A program made the position numbers and the translations under genes. Of a stretch of DNA of 64,000 nucleotides, positions 24,483-36,374 are shown piece after piece. The stretch is taken from NCBI GenBank assembly GCA_015852425.1, contig JAAAIG010000098.1, positions 1,182 through 65,181 of the forward strand, given 5' to 3'. The notes below the pieces were generated by a model. It worked only from the letters and a program-made list of their open reading frames with translations. It did not search any database and had not been told where the DNA came from. Every line of letters begins with the position of its first letter. The first letter of the stretch is position 1. The DNA is from Gryganskiella cystojenkinii. Its lineage: Eukaryota > Mortierellomycota > Mortierellomycetes > Mortierellales > Mortierellaceae.

Positions 24483-26836
24483 ATGAGCGACAAGCCTACA
24501 GTCTTGATAGCCGGAGCCGGTGTCGGAGGGTTGACCATCGCTATTCTCCTGGAACGAGCTGGGATTGACTATCGGGTCTTTGAGCAAGCAGAACATTTTT
24601 TTAACTACGGATCCGGCGTCGCTCTGGGGTTCGATATCATGCCGCTGATGGAGCAGTTGGGTCTCTTTGAGGATATCAAGGCTGTCTCCAAAATCATCGA
24701 GACCTCGTCTATCTGGAAGGAAAGCATAGACCTGATCAAGACTGTGCGTTTGAAGGATAACCGCGCCTTGTAAGAAAATGTTCTCTTCGATTTCATCGTC
24801 GGCGGCACTCTGCTCTCTATGTTTATTCACAGCTATAATTCGCTCCACTCGCCTCGTGTTTAGAACCGGTTACGATACTTTAATCACTTCAAGAATGGAT
24901 CTTCACCGAATCTTGCTCTCCAGGATCCCAAAGGAAAAGGTGCTCATGGATCACAAGATTGACTCGATACTTCAAAATAAGGAGAAAGTATCGATTCGAT
25001 GCGCAAACAACACGTTTCATGAGGCTGATGTTCTCATCGGGGCCGATGGACCCTACAGTGCTGTCAGAGAGAGCCTCTACGAGCGACTGAGTGCCACAGG
25101 AAAACTAACTCAGTCAGACAAAGAGGACCTCAAGATTAGTTATATGACCTATTTGGGGACGACTGCACCCTTGGATCCTAAAGACTATTTTGGCCTCGAG
25201 GATTCCGCATCCCATTGTGACACAATCGTCGGAATAGAACGACCAGAGACGGTACAGATATCTGGCAGCTTGGCATGTGACGCGTTGCTTTATTACGTGA
25301 AAACTGAACGATGCCAATTAACAAAAACCTTACATGAATCCTTCTCAACTCTACAGTGGCGATATTTCACGATTCCAAATAACAGAGTCTGTTGGAGGGT
25401 AAGTATTTTTTGTGGAAGCAAAGGAGAATGCATATGAAAACTTTAAAGGATCTAACAGGCTAAATTTGTTGGATTTGAACTTTGGGGGTGGGCATAGATC
25501 GACAAACAAGTGCGGGCACAGGGTGATGTAGACAAATATAGTGAAATGGCCCGAAACTCGACTTACAGACCCGACATGAGCTTCCAGGCGCCAAAGGACT
25601 GGCGAGAGTTCAAACTTCCGATCGGAAGGACGATCGGGGACCTCATCGATGCTACTCCACCAGAAAATCGGATCCGGGCAACTCTGGAAGAGAAGGTCTT
25701 CGAGACATGGTATAACGGCCGAACCGTGCTTATTGGGGATGGTAAGAAAATCAACGGTTGGGAATTGGACGCGATTGAGAAACATTGGAAACTTTTACTT
25801 TGATGAGCTATGAAGGACTACCACGTTTGAAGGGTCTTTTTGAAATTAACAACACTTTTCTCTGCTCTGACGATCATATTTGCGTTGGCCTCCGCAGCTT
25901 GCCATAGGGTAAACCTTGTTCTGGGAGGCATGGGTGTGTAGGTCAGCCCACGATATTGACATCATCGCTAACGTCCCAGGTGTGGTTTCCTAATCCTAAT
26001 AGATGCTTCCCAACTTTGGCCGGAGCGCCTTAAATGCTATGTTAGACGCAGTCATCCTCGCCAACGCCCTCTTTGAAATCAACCCCCCTTCAGATAACTC
26101 CACACCCTCATCTCCGATCCAGACCTCAACATACTCTCTCTCCTCTTCAGAGTCAGCCTCCTCCGGAACTTCCTACGCACGACCTCCCTTTGGAACACCG
26201 ACACAATTCTCCAACGCCCAAGGTCAAAAAATCATTCGGTCCGCATTTGAATCCTATTACAAGGAACGATACCCGACCATGACCTCGGAGCTCGCAGCGT
26301 CCCAACAAATGTTCCGGGTCATGGCTGGTCAGGGCAAAGCAGAATCTTCGACCCGCCACATGATGTTGAAAATGAAACCGAAATGGTTGAATCAGAACAA
26401 GACCGAGTTCAGGGCCTCGTATCGTCCGCAAGCTTCGTTTCTAGAAAAAGTCGAACAAAAAGGCACCCTGCCAGTTCAGGAACAGAAACCGTCGAGAAAG
26501 TTTCTGGCGATGCAATGGCAAGAGAATCAACGACGGGTTCGAGCCGCAGCCAAGGTCAAGGCCATGGCCCAAAACAGGAACAGCAAATCTTCCAATGGTA
26601 CCGGGGAGGGCGGCGGTAGCGCTGAGACAGGGGAGCATGAAGGGGACGAGGTCAGAGAGCTGGATCCTTTTGATAGGCTAAAACCGCGCTCACACGATAG
26701 TCGGTCCTCGTTACACGGCGACGTGGTAAGGACTAGATCTACGACCTCGTCGACAGGATCTACAGGAACGTCATGGTACGCACCTGGTCAGCTCCAAAAG
26801 ACGCTCGAGCAGATAATCACCAAGGACATCCTGTGA
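24483..26836 (+). CDS. FAD-dependent monooxygenase, copy 2, with C-terminal extension
   Basis: Paralogue of the minus-strand monooxygenase. Exons 24483-24769, 24864-25251, 25357-25398, 25498-25741, 25898-25908 and 26003-26836 give 601 residues. Motifs: TVLIAGAGVGGLTIAILLERA (first FAD site), LIGADGPYSAVRESLYERL (second), and GRTVLIGDACHRMLPNFG (third). The third is again built across an 11-nt exon. Introns 1, 4 and 5 match copy 1 in position and phase. Two further introns surround a 42-nt exon (WRYFTIPNNRVCWR) and are absent from copy 1. The C-terminus is about 130 residues longer, Ser/Arg-rich and disordered. A Ser/Pro/Thr insertion follows LANALFEI. No membrane anchor is evident. Substrate unknown. 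Confidence 0.92.
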
Positions 26837-27116
26837 GGCACCCAAGATAAATCAATATACCTAGATAGTACAGGAGAAATTGTCTCCCCAAGCCATATCA
26901 AAGTGGCAGGCCCACTTTCTATACTACAAAAGCATTTCGATGACAATAAACGCGCCCTTTGTTGCATTGTGTATATTTCCTGACCCTGTCTAATTTTCTA
27001 CTCCCAAGAATTTTCATTCGCATCCAAACAATATCTTAAGTTCAACGACGATGATGGGAATTTCTTGTGCTGACATCTATTAATTAAAAATGGCGTGGTA
27101 TTTGTGCTTGCTTCTA

Positions 27117-28161
27117 TTATTGCTCCTTGTTGGCGTTCTCAGCAGCCTTGCGCTTCAATTGCTCGATACGATCTGACATTCCTCCGGCTGTTTTTTTGGA
27201 CGCATCAGTTTCAGTTCCCTGAGGTGATGACGAAGCTGTTGTTGACGACATGCTCGTTGGAGTAGTTGAAGTTGAGGCGGATGGATGTTGGTTTTGTTGA
27301 ACCTCTGCCATAATCGTCCTGAGGGGTTCCTCCTCTGTGAGTTCCGAATGTAAGTAGAATCTCTTTTTGAACTGGTTGCCGTCTGACAGGATACGACCAC
27401 GACCATCCCTCACAGTCGAATGTTGTCCGTCCCGGATCCGGATGGTCGAAAAGGGTGCAGAGCTGGGCTCTAGGTCTGAAACTTTGACTGTTGTGATTCG
27501 CTTGCCTCCCCAGAAGGACAGGGTCTCAAAGGAAACAGGTGTGGATCTTGTCAAGATCGTGTGGTTGTTGTTGTCGACGGGCAAGCTCTTGGGGAGGGTA
27601 ATGGTGCGCACGTATGATCCGAGACACCATTGAACCAGGGCTGTTGATGATCCACTTGTGAAAACAGCTACCAAGAAGATAGAGAGCGAGAGAGATAGAT
27701 AGAGAGAAATAGAGACAGAATGTTAGAATACCATATTCACAAACGATCCGTCATAGCCAGTTGATGCCTGTTAGGGCCAATTCCTTACCAGCAGCAGCGA
27801 GTCCTCCACGGGCACCGGTAGAGAGTCCAGCATCCAGGAGAAAGATAAAGGGACAGAGGGCAATAGTGGCGCCGAGGGATGACACCGAGAAGAGTTTGAG
27901 GCGCTTTGCAGTCTGAGAGAAGGGGCCTTCATAGATCGAGATTTGACTGTCAGCATGGTGAGGTGAGGGAAGAGGAGAGGGAGCCGAAGTAGAGGAAGAG
28001 GGTGAGGTGGTGTGCTTTGTCCTTGAGGATGCGACGTGAACAGGTGCCCCGACGACGGGTAACTGGCCGTAGTGGGCACGGACGAGGGTACGGATAGCAG
28101 GGGACGAAGGGAAAATGGTTCCGACCCGACGGGTTGGGCAAGCGGCGGTCGCGATCAGCAT
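27117..28161 (-). CDS. TMEM70/TMEM186/TMEM223-type mitochondrial membrane protein
   Basis: Exons 28161-27789 and 27667-27117 (phase 1) give 307 residues. The N-terminus is basic and Ser/Arg-rich without acids (MLIATAACPTRRVGTIFPSS), as expected for a mitochondrial presequence. The family signature is IYEGPFSQTAKRLKLFSVSS followed by a membrane span (LGATIALCPFIFLLDAG). A second hydrophobic segment, split by the intron, runs from RGGLAAA to STALVQWCLGSYV. This matches the TMEM70-family hairpin of two helices after a Y/E-x-GP-x5-RLK motif; members of the family assist assembly of respiratory complexes. The C-terminal 80 residues form a Gln/Ser/Thr-rich tail ending in a charged helix. ATG 28161 is the first Met in frame. 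Which family member it represents cannot be settled by eye. Confidence 0.78.
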
Positions 28162-28705
28162 ACTTTTAGAATGATTGCGGGTAGATGTCAAGGAAAAAAG
28201 AATTCATTTGTTGATCTCTTTATGCAATTGGGATCAGATCAGATTCCGCTCTGGTTCCTGACAGTGACTGCCTTTTCATATGTCGGAAATCTGTCCGTTG
28301 AAAGAGACCACCAATGCGACAGTGCATACAGGGCTGGGTAGAGATGTAATGAAGCGCAACAATGGAGGCGCCGTTGTTCAGGTACTTCTTGACATGAAAG
28401 GGTTCCCTGGTCAAGAAGATGGATGGACAAAGCAATATGATAAAAGCAAAAAAAAAAAAAGTGAGCAAGAGAGAGGAATAATACGTCCATGTGGGGCTGT
28501 CTTTCCGTGTCGCTTCGATTTTCTCGATTTTTCTTGGGGTGACGTCAAAGAGGCGAGGCGAGGCGAGTAGGGCATCTTCCTGCATCAATTGGACGCTGTT
28601 CTTCCCTGTAACCTTCTCTGTCTCCTCTTTTCCCCTTGCTTCCATCCATCTTTACCCGTCCCCATCACTGACCCTTCTCCCCTTCTAAACACAAATCCTC
28701 TCACA
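28162..28705. promoter_or_regulatory. Divergent promoter with CRE palindrome (TMEM70-like / ARPC2)
   Basis: This 544-bp region lies between divergent genes. It contains a perfect ATF/CREB-type palindrome TGACGTCA at 28540-28547, 158 bp before the ARPC2 ATG, followed by a GAGGC repeat. The stretch next to ARPC2 is CT-rich. The site is the kind of sequence bound by bZIP proteins; binding is inferred only. Confidence 0.5.
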
Positions 28706-29960
28706 ATGATTATCCTCGAGTACAGCAACCGCATCATTGAAGACACGCTCACCGCGCGTTTCAACCCGTAATACATCTTTATTACGCTCATGACATTTCC
28801 TTTTGGACGACCCCAATTACATGCAACTTCTACAAGGACTTTCATGACCCTAAACATCTCTTTGGTCTTCTTTACCAATAAATGATAAAATGATAGTGAG
28901 AACAAGCCCAAGCCCATCGAAATGTCCTTTGTCGATTTCGATGGTGTCTCATACCACTTCACGACCCTGGAGGACCAAGATTCCAAGCTGGTCCTGTCTA
29001 TCCGCTGGAGGTGCTGGCCCGAACTCGTCAGCTACGGTGCCAACAGTGTCCTCCAACGCGAGTACGGTCCCTGGATCGTCTCACCCGAACCCGGCTATGA
29101 CTTTTCACTCCAGTTTGACCTCGAGAACCTTGGAGCTGATCCAGGTACCTACTCACATTTGATGCGCCAACCGTAATGACAAACTTTTCGTCGTTTTTTA
29201 TATAATTCCAACTAACCTTACGCCACCATATGAATTGCAATAGAGGAGCTCATCAAAAAGGTCGGACTCTTGAAGCGTAATGCCATGGCTGCACCCTATG
29301 AACGCGCCTTTGAGGCTCAAGCTGTGGCTGAGAAGGAGGATAACTGGGATCCCTCGACTTCTCAATTGATGGCAGTTCACTACCGTGAGGGCGAGGCTGT
29401 TTATATTCAACACCAACAGGATCGTGTCACCGTCATCTTTTCGACCTTGTTCAAGGAGGAGACTGACCGTATCTATGCCAAGGTCTTCTTCCACGAGTTT
29501 GCCGAAGTCCGCAAAAAGCCCCAGTTCAACCACGCCCCCCAAGTCCTTTACTCGAACCGAGAGCCACCACTGGAGATTCGTTATGTCCCTGGACTTTTGG
29601 ATTCGGAGAGTCAGGGCTACGTTACCTTTGGTAAGGAAAAAGAAGAGCTGAGATGTACCGCAGTGGGGGTTCTGAAGAGGCCGTGTTATGCTTACTTTCA
29701 ATTTTTTTGTTTTGTTCACTACCTCTCTAGTTCTCTTCCCTCGCAATTATATTCCCGGTGCTGTCCGTGAGGAGACGATTTCCAGGATTCAGATCTACAG
29801 AGACTACTTGCACTACCACCTCAAATGCTCCAAAGCCTATATGCACTCTCGTATGCGTGCCCGTGTCTCCGAGTTCTTGAAGGTCCTGAACCGTGCCAAG
29901 CCCGAGGATAATTCTGGAGAGAAGAAGTTGGCCAGCGGAAGAACCTTCCGTCGTTCATAA
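28706..29960 (+). CDS. ARC35: Arp2/3 complex 34-kDa subunit (ARPC2)
   Basis: Core structural subunit of the Arp2/3 actin nucleator, which makes branched actin at endocytic patches. Exons 28706-28767, 28897-29144, 29244-29630 and 29731-29960 give 308 residues. The family-specific opening [15 protein letters not shown] is present, followed by [11 protein letters not shown], the conserved [16 protein letters not shown] loop and [20 protein letters not shown]. The [19 protein letters not shown] segment and the long C-terminal helix ([20 protein letters not shown]) are also intact. The length is close to other ARPC2 proteins. The first exon codes for only 20 residues, as in several fungi. Expression is probably constitutive. 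It shares an upstream region with the TMEM70-like gene. Confidence 0.96.
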
Positions 29961-30179
29961 AAAAAAAGGATAAACAAGGAGTCGATGATCATTGCTTTCC
30001 CATCAGACGTCTAACTAGCAAAGAGCGGAACAAGGTCAAAGAGATAAAGGTTTTACATACCCGAGCTGACATAAAAAAACACGCGCACAAACACACCCCA
30101 TACAAAGTGTCAGGGCTAACGGTCACAAGTGAAGAGAGCAGTATTTTATAATATATTTCTTCTCGGCTGGTTTTTGGTA

Positions 30180-31320
30180 TCAGTTCAGAGGCAGAGATCC
30201 GGACTTGACAATCTTGACTTCCTCGAGAGGACGATCCATTCTGTTGATCTCGGTGCCCTCGATCTTCTTAACAATGTCGAAGCCCTCGACAACCTGACCA
30301 AAGACGACGTGACGACCGTCCAACCACTCAGTCTTGACAGTGGTAATGAAGAACTAAGTTGATAAAACGAGAATGTATTAGTCTGTGTTTTTTGGGACGA
30401 TAACAATCGCTGTCGAATAACGCCTTACCTGAGATCCATTGGTATCGCGACCAGCGTTCGCCATGGACACAATACCGGGACCGGTGTGGTGAAGGTCAAA
30501 GTTCTCATCCTTGAAGCTTGGTCCGTAGATTGACTTGCCTCCTGTTCCATCGCCACGAGTAAAGTCTCCCTAAGAATCGACAAAACATAAGGAAACGTCA
30601 GAATGTCAACCACGAGAAAGACTCCCAGGCAAAATCCTCAACTTGTGTCCTGGATTCTTTAGCTTCTTCTTACTCCTTGGATCATGAAATCCTAATATTT
30701 TCCGAATGAGAGAGAGAAAAAGCGAAGTAAGCGAGTCAATTCTGTAATAATAAAAAGGGGTTATTTCTTGCTTTTCATACCTTGATGACACGGTGGAAGG
30801 TGCTGCCCTCGAAGCCAAAGCCCTTCTCGCCTGTGGCCAATTTGTAAAAGTTGTCGGTGGTTTTTGGGACTTCCTATTGGGGGGTTTTTTTTACAAAAGA
30901 CGGTGGTCAGTATCTATTCCGCTATTCAACCTTATAGCCCCTTTTTCATTCTCGTTCATGGTTGTGTTCTCCGAGCAAAAAAAAAAAGGATTTACATTTC
31001 CAAAGAGGCCGATGACCACACGGCCCAGGTGTTTGCCGCCCTGTTCGATATCGAAGAAGACTATGAAAGCGACGTAAAAAAAAAAGAAAAGAAAGGGTTA
31101 GTGCGAGAGAAACATTACTGCTTTGGTTTTCCGTCATCTCGTCCTTTTTTGGGGGTGGTGTTGGGCGACAATGACTGTTATCGCCGAAAAAGAACCCAGC
31201 GAAAAAGGTGGCAGAAAAATAGATGTCTTTACCCTTGTGGGTCACGGTAGGATCAGCCTGGACAGCGGCAGCGAGTGCGACGACAGCGGCCAAGAAGGCG
31301 AGAGTGCGCTTGAAAGCCAT
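30180..31320 (-). CDS. Secretory-pathway cyclophilin (peptidyl-prolyl isomerase B-like)
   Basis: Cis-trans prolyl isomerase with a signal peptide. Six exons: 31320-31233, 31060-30996, 30873-30781, 30691-30674, 30569-30429 and 30353-30180, giving 192 residues. The first 22 residues ([20 protein letters not shown]) are a clear secretion signal. Catalytic and drug-binding residues are present: Arg in STFHRVIK, Phe/Gln in FMIQGGDFTRG, and Trp in [12 protein letters not shown]. The exon at 30674-30691 is only 18 nt and encodes DFMIQG, which includes catalytic-site residues. The C-terminus is KSGSLPLN with no HDEL/KDEL signal, so the product may leave the ER. The length matches cyclophilin B without a retention tail. 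It converges on ARPC2 with 219 bp between stops. Confidence 0.95.
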
Positions 31321-32388
31321 ACTTGTAGTGTATTGGAGTAGATGGAGGCGGAGATGAAGTGTATGGAGAGTGATAGACATGCAGATGCGAACACATGCAA
31401 CTGCAGGAAATAGATTTCTTGCGTTTGTGAAGGGAAATTTGAAATTAAGGGGGGCCTTCCAGCCCGTCCTCGGTCTTGAACGCGTTCGCGTTCGCTATTC
31501 TTTTTCCCGTTTTTTCGAAGTTCTGTCCTCTCTTCTCTTTTCTCCTCTCCACTCCCTTTTAAAATACTACTCAAAGATATTTGTTGTTCTCTTCCCGACG
31601 ACGAAAACGAACACTAATAAACACAGAGAGGGGAGGCTGCAAGAAGGTCGGAGAGACCACATTGCACAACATATTCTTTCCTTCCTTGAACTCACAAACA
31701 TACCAGTTCGTCAACGATTATTTTCATTATTATTGTCTGCTTTGTTCTTTGTTTCTGCCGGCCTGCTCTTCGAATCCCTCCCGAACGAGGCAAAAAAAGA
31801 CAGGACCGATGACAGCATTCGGAGTGCAAAGAGAGGGAAAGAACGAATACACAACAAAAGCAGTAGAGAGAACATACTACAAAAAAAGGGAGTACAAAAA
31901 CGACAAGCAAAACGCAAGCCAAAAAAACAAGAAAAAGATTGAGATGAAGAATTGCGATTTGTGCATGCATCCTTTCAAAACCCGACAGGTAAAAGATGGT
32001 CCTAGCTCTCTTTTGTTTTGTGCATCAGTACTTTTTCTGTCCCCTTTGTCTTTCATTCTCCTTTCTTTTTTGAATGCCTTTTTTTGAAAGACAATGACGA
32101 CTGATGAAAAGGTGTAATGTCGACCCTGTCGGAGCTTTGATCGTCTATGTAAGTGAGGCACAGAGCACTGAAGACACAACAAACAGGGGCAAGTAACAAA
32201 ATATAAGCATTGAGAAAAGTGCCGAATATAAAAACTCGCTGTTTTGCTCTCCTTGTAGTCGTTGTCGCCTTGCCCTTCTAGCCTCTCCTACCCGCTCTTT
32301 TTGCCTTCCCTTGGCATCCTTTACTCTTTCACTCAAGATCTCGTTATCTACAATTTCTCACGATTAAAAAAAAAACACTGTTCAAACT
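31321..32388. other. Divergent promoter region, cyclophilin / disordered protein
   Basis: This is 1.07 kb with no supported gene. Open frames at 31370-31942 and 31581-32087 are A-rich and Lys-rich with no domain signs. A long A-run just precedes the ATG at 32389. Confidence 0.5.
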
Positions 32389-35300
32389 ATGGTCACCACA
32401 GCTCCTCCCTGCCCTTCCATTCCTTCAGCCAACACTTCGACCATACTGCAGCAGAAACCAACAACAGCGCAACCTGCACAGACCCCCCACAAGAAATGCT
32501 CCGCCTGTAAACAACGGCGGCCACACCATCATCATGCTGAGTATCAAGAACATCGAACCTCCAAGTTGTCCATCACCACCTCTTCTGCCGGTACTTCTCC
32601 AACCTCGCAACGCTCACACAATCTCACGAGGCAAACCAGCATTTCCTCGATGCGCTCAACAGGAACACTTCAATCTAGTCTGCTCAACGACAACAGGAGC
32701 AATCCTGCCTCACCCTCTCTTCAACGACCTTCCTCTCGTGCATCAGAAACTCCAAGTACTCCCATACGATCCTGCAGCAGGAGATCCTCTGTGAGCCGAG
32801 GAGTATGCAACAACAGCCATAACCCCTCGATGTCTTTGACTGACCGTCCTCGCTGGGTGGGAACGTGGTCGGCCGCCTCCAGCGCATTCCCATCCGCTTA
32901 TCCATCCTATCACTCGCCCACTTCTTCTTCTGCTAGCACTAACATCAATGGCAGCCATCAATCCTCGTCATTGTCACTGTTTTCGCCCGTCATGCTGTCC
33001 TCCAAACCGGTCCAACGTCGTCAGTCCATGCCTGTCACCCACACCGCTATCTTTTCGACTTCAAACTGTTCCAACTCACCTTCAACGTCAGCCACCGCCA
33101 CCCGCACTCCCGTCATGAGACGTGCTACTGCCCTCCCAATCCCAACGCGGCACAGTAAAGATTTCTTGGATAAGGATAGGGGCGGTAGCAATCCAACCGA
33201 ACCAAAGAAACGTAAAGAGGATCAAGATCGTCAGGACGACTCGGCACGATACAAGGCCGCGGCCGCTCGCACCGCGAGGGGTAACGAGATCTTGCAAGGT
33301 GTCTCCCCTCAAGGTTCACTACCGACCTCTTTGCCACAGCACCACCATAAACTGATGCCAACCGACGTAGTTGGCGCCGTTTCTGGTGCTGCAGAAGAGG
33401 CTGTAGAAGTGCTGATGGCGGATGAAGACGAAGAAGACCACAACAATGATTCCTCCTCCTGTCATTCTATCTTGACCACCACCACCACCGCCACCAACGA
33501 CACCGAAGTAACCTCCTCTCGATCATTCACACGCTCCCCCACGTTCCCTTCACCGCCTCTCCACTCGAGTGCAACTTCCACATTGACGTTGACCCCCGCG
33601 CTCATCCGTCGCTTTTCTTGTGTAGAGGGATCTGTGGATGGCGTCAGCGGACCTGGATCCATTTCACTTCCTATGCTCGATCCAGTTCTATGCCAGGACG
33701 AAGCCACACGATACTTGAACCAGCAAGAAGGCGATAGTACAGCTGGGAGACTGCAGCATTGCACAACGGTCGATCTAAGGGATCTTTCTCCTTCTCGAAA
33801 GTTGTTCCCCAGAGTTTGGGACCTGCCGGGGCAATCTTCAGTGTCCAACGAACAAGGCAGCGAGGGATCATCGGATCAACAAGACTTGGGAATCCTCCAG
33901 CAACAATGCCAGCTCCGTCGACAAAGTGTTGGCTGCCTAAGAGATATCCTTGTCCGCAAGAGCTCGCGGACCTCCCTGTTAAGCAACCCTTTCGTCGGCT
34001 GGTCCGATGCTTTGGGAAGCTCAGGAGAACAGGCTACGGTCTCAAGTCCGATTTCACCTTCGCTATCTTCCAAGACGGCAGCTTCGACGAACCCTTCCGT
34101 TATGCCACCGCCGCCTCCTCCTCCTCCTCCTCCACTACTATCGACGCTCTCAAACTGCAGTAGCATCGAGTCGTTCCCCAGAGTGACACGAGAAAGGGCC
34201 TCTTCCTCGAGTCTCAGGATGCAGTTCATTCGCGATCTGTTCGTTGCCACTGCCAGCTCTGCTGTCAACAGTAATGCCTCTGAAGGTAGGAGCCGAGCTT
34301 GATAGGCGCGAGGTGACTTACTTATTCCATTTAGTAACCCTTTTCTGCCGTATCTTCCTAGGTACTCAAGAGAAAATCAGCACTGTTGATCGCAGTCGAC
34401 GCAACTCTGTGAGTAGCCATCTCACAACCACAAGCACCACAAGTAGTGGGAGCAGTGGGAGCAACAACAGCAACGGAATCTTTTCTCCCGTCCTTCAACG
34501 ACTCCCAAGACTTCGAAACGGGACCTCAGGCTCGCAGGATTCTCCTCTTCGCAGCTGTGTGACCTCGATCGATACTTCTGCGTCGACGGTAACACTAGTC
34601 AACAACAGCACTACCAACATAAACTACAGGACGGCCCCACCCTCAGCATCGAATACTTCCACTGCCTGCCCCTCGCCGATTTTGCGCTTAATGAAGTCCA
34701 TCTCGAACCTAAGTGGTATCTCCAACGGCAATGGCTTACCATCGGCTCAGACCTCAACGGACCCGGTAGTTCAGTCACCCTCGACTATGTCTACTGTGAC
34801 GACACGATCCTCCAATGGCACACGACCTCCCCTACGTGACAACCTCTTTATCTCGGGTCAAGAGTCCACACTTCCTGTGATCAGGATCAAGTCTGAGCCG
34901 TCGGCCTCGTCGGAGCTTGACCTGAACTGGACGCTGCTCAAGCGGCAACTCCAACTCCAGCAGCAACTAGCTCAATCCGGTGAAGGCGACGATGAGGACG
35001 ATGAGGACGACGACGAGAATTCGACCTCTCACCAAGGATCAACGAGATCCAGCACGGATCGACCCCAAAAGGAATTTCAGCAATACCAGCGACCACCTCC
35101 AAAGCAGCAAGACCAGGCTCGACTGACTCTCACCCACAACAAAGAACCGCTATATTCGCCCACAATTGTGAACGAGATTTGGTTTCAAAACGCAAACAAC
35201 AACTTTATGGTGAACAAGCGTATCGACTCCAATGGACAAGGCACCATCACCCCAGACTTGGTTCCGTTTCAGAACTACCATGACGCCGATGATCTACAAC

Positions 35301-35749
35301 TCTCAGCTGAACCAATTTCTTCAGGAGATGAAGAGAGTATGGATGACACAACGGCCTCTGCTTGGACGTCTTGGGCAACCATGATGCAAACGGACCGAGA
35401 GCGGTGGGCCGAATCTCTCGCGAGAACTACAACCAACAACGTCATGAACATGCAACTCAATCTTAAGCCCAACAAGACCCAGGGTGGACTCGAACCTCAC
35501 CAGTTGGACCTGCCTCCACTCCTGTTCTCATCTACATTGGGAGAATGCGGCGGTGATGGTGCCAGGGGTAATAGTCATCATAATGGCTCAAGAGGTGATC
35601 GTCGCGGCGGTGATCTCGTTTCGACCAGTCTTGAATCTTCGCCGATCATTCGAGACTTTTACGGCAACTCACCAAACCTTATCCCCGACAGAGATCATGA
35701 CATTGATGACATTGATGATGATGATGATAACAAAAGATCCAGAAACTGA
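32389..35749 (+). CDS. Large disordered Ser/Thr-rich protein with repeated RRxS sites
   Basis: I do not recognise a family. Two exons, 32389-34285 and 34362-35749 (76-nt intron, phase 1), give 1094 residues. Nearly the whole chain looks disordered. Visible features: a Cys-x2-Cys next to a basic, His-rich patch (KKCSACKQRRPHHHH) near residue 28, and a 10-Pro run near 572. There is an acidic run before the intron-distal third (GDDEDDEDDDENST) and an acidic C-terminus (DIDDIDDDDDNKRSRN). Basophilic kinase or 14-3-3 type sites recur: RRSSVSR, RRQSMPV, RRFSCVE, RRQSVGC and RRNSVSS. Short ordered-looking segments are LRMQFIRDLFVATASS and WTSWATMMQTDRERWAESLA. These suggest a phospho-regulated scaffold, but that is inference. 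The gene converges on the small minus-strand gene at 36375. Confidence 0.8.
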
Positions 35750-36374
35750 ACAAACGTCTCGGATCAACATCATCATCCTCAATTGTATGAGTTTTCCCAA
35801 AAGTCGACTCCTCAAGAAAATGCTTGTGGAGATGGTGTCCATCACGGCGAGCATGATTGTATTCCTCTTCAAGGCACAGCTGATCGACCGTTGTTGAGAC
35901 GGAACAATACTGCAAGTACGACGCATTCCTCCTTGCAGTTTTCTTTGTCGGTCGATTCTTCGGGTCTGCGTTGCTGCATGTACTATGTCGAGACGATGGC
36001 CTAGACGCCTTATGGGAACGAATTTTATTTCCTGGGACGTCTTCACTGTCACCCTCATTCTCTTCAACAACAGCCATCATCACATCAATAACGAAGACAG
36101 GAACAGCAACAAGCGTCTGGTACGACATGTGCTACAATATGGCTCAAGCTCTCGAATCTCAGTAGCAAAATGATTCCCCGAAAGAGGAGAGGAAAATAAA
36201 CAAGTTCCGCTTTGGGTGTGTGGAGCTACAAGAGAGTCAAACACTTTTTTTGTATTGTACCAGAAAGAAGAAGAAGCACCTTCGTATCTTCTCGGTCGAC
36301 TTTGTAACTGAGAAGGCTGAGAACAATTGGAAACCCCGCTCCTGTTTGAGAGACCAAAAGAAGTAGGTTGCAGC
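35750..36374. other. Convergent 3' flanks
   Basis: No gene is supported in 625 bp. The frames present are unspliced continuations with no domain features. Confidence 0.5.
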
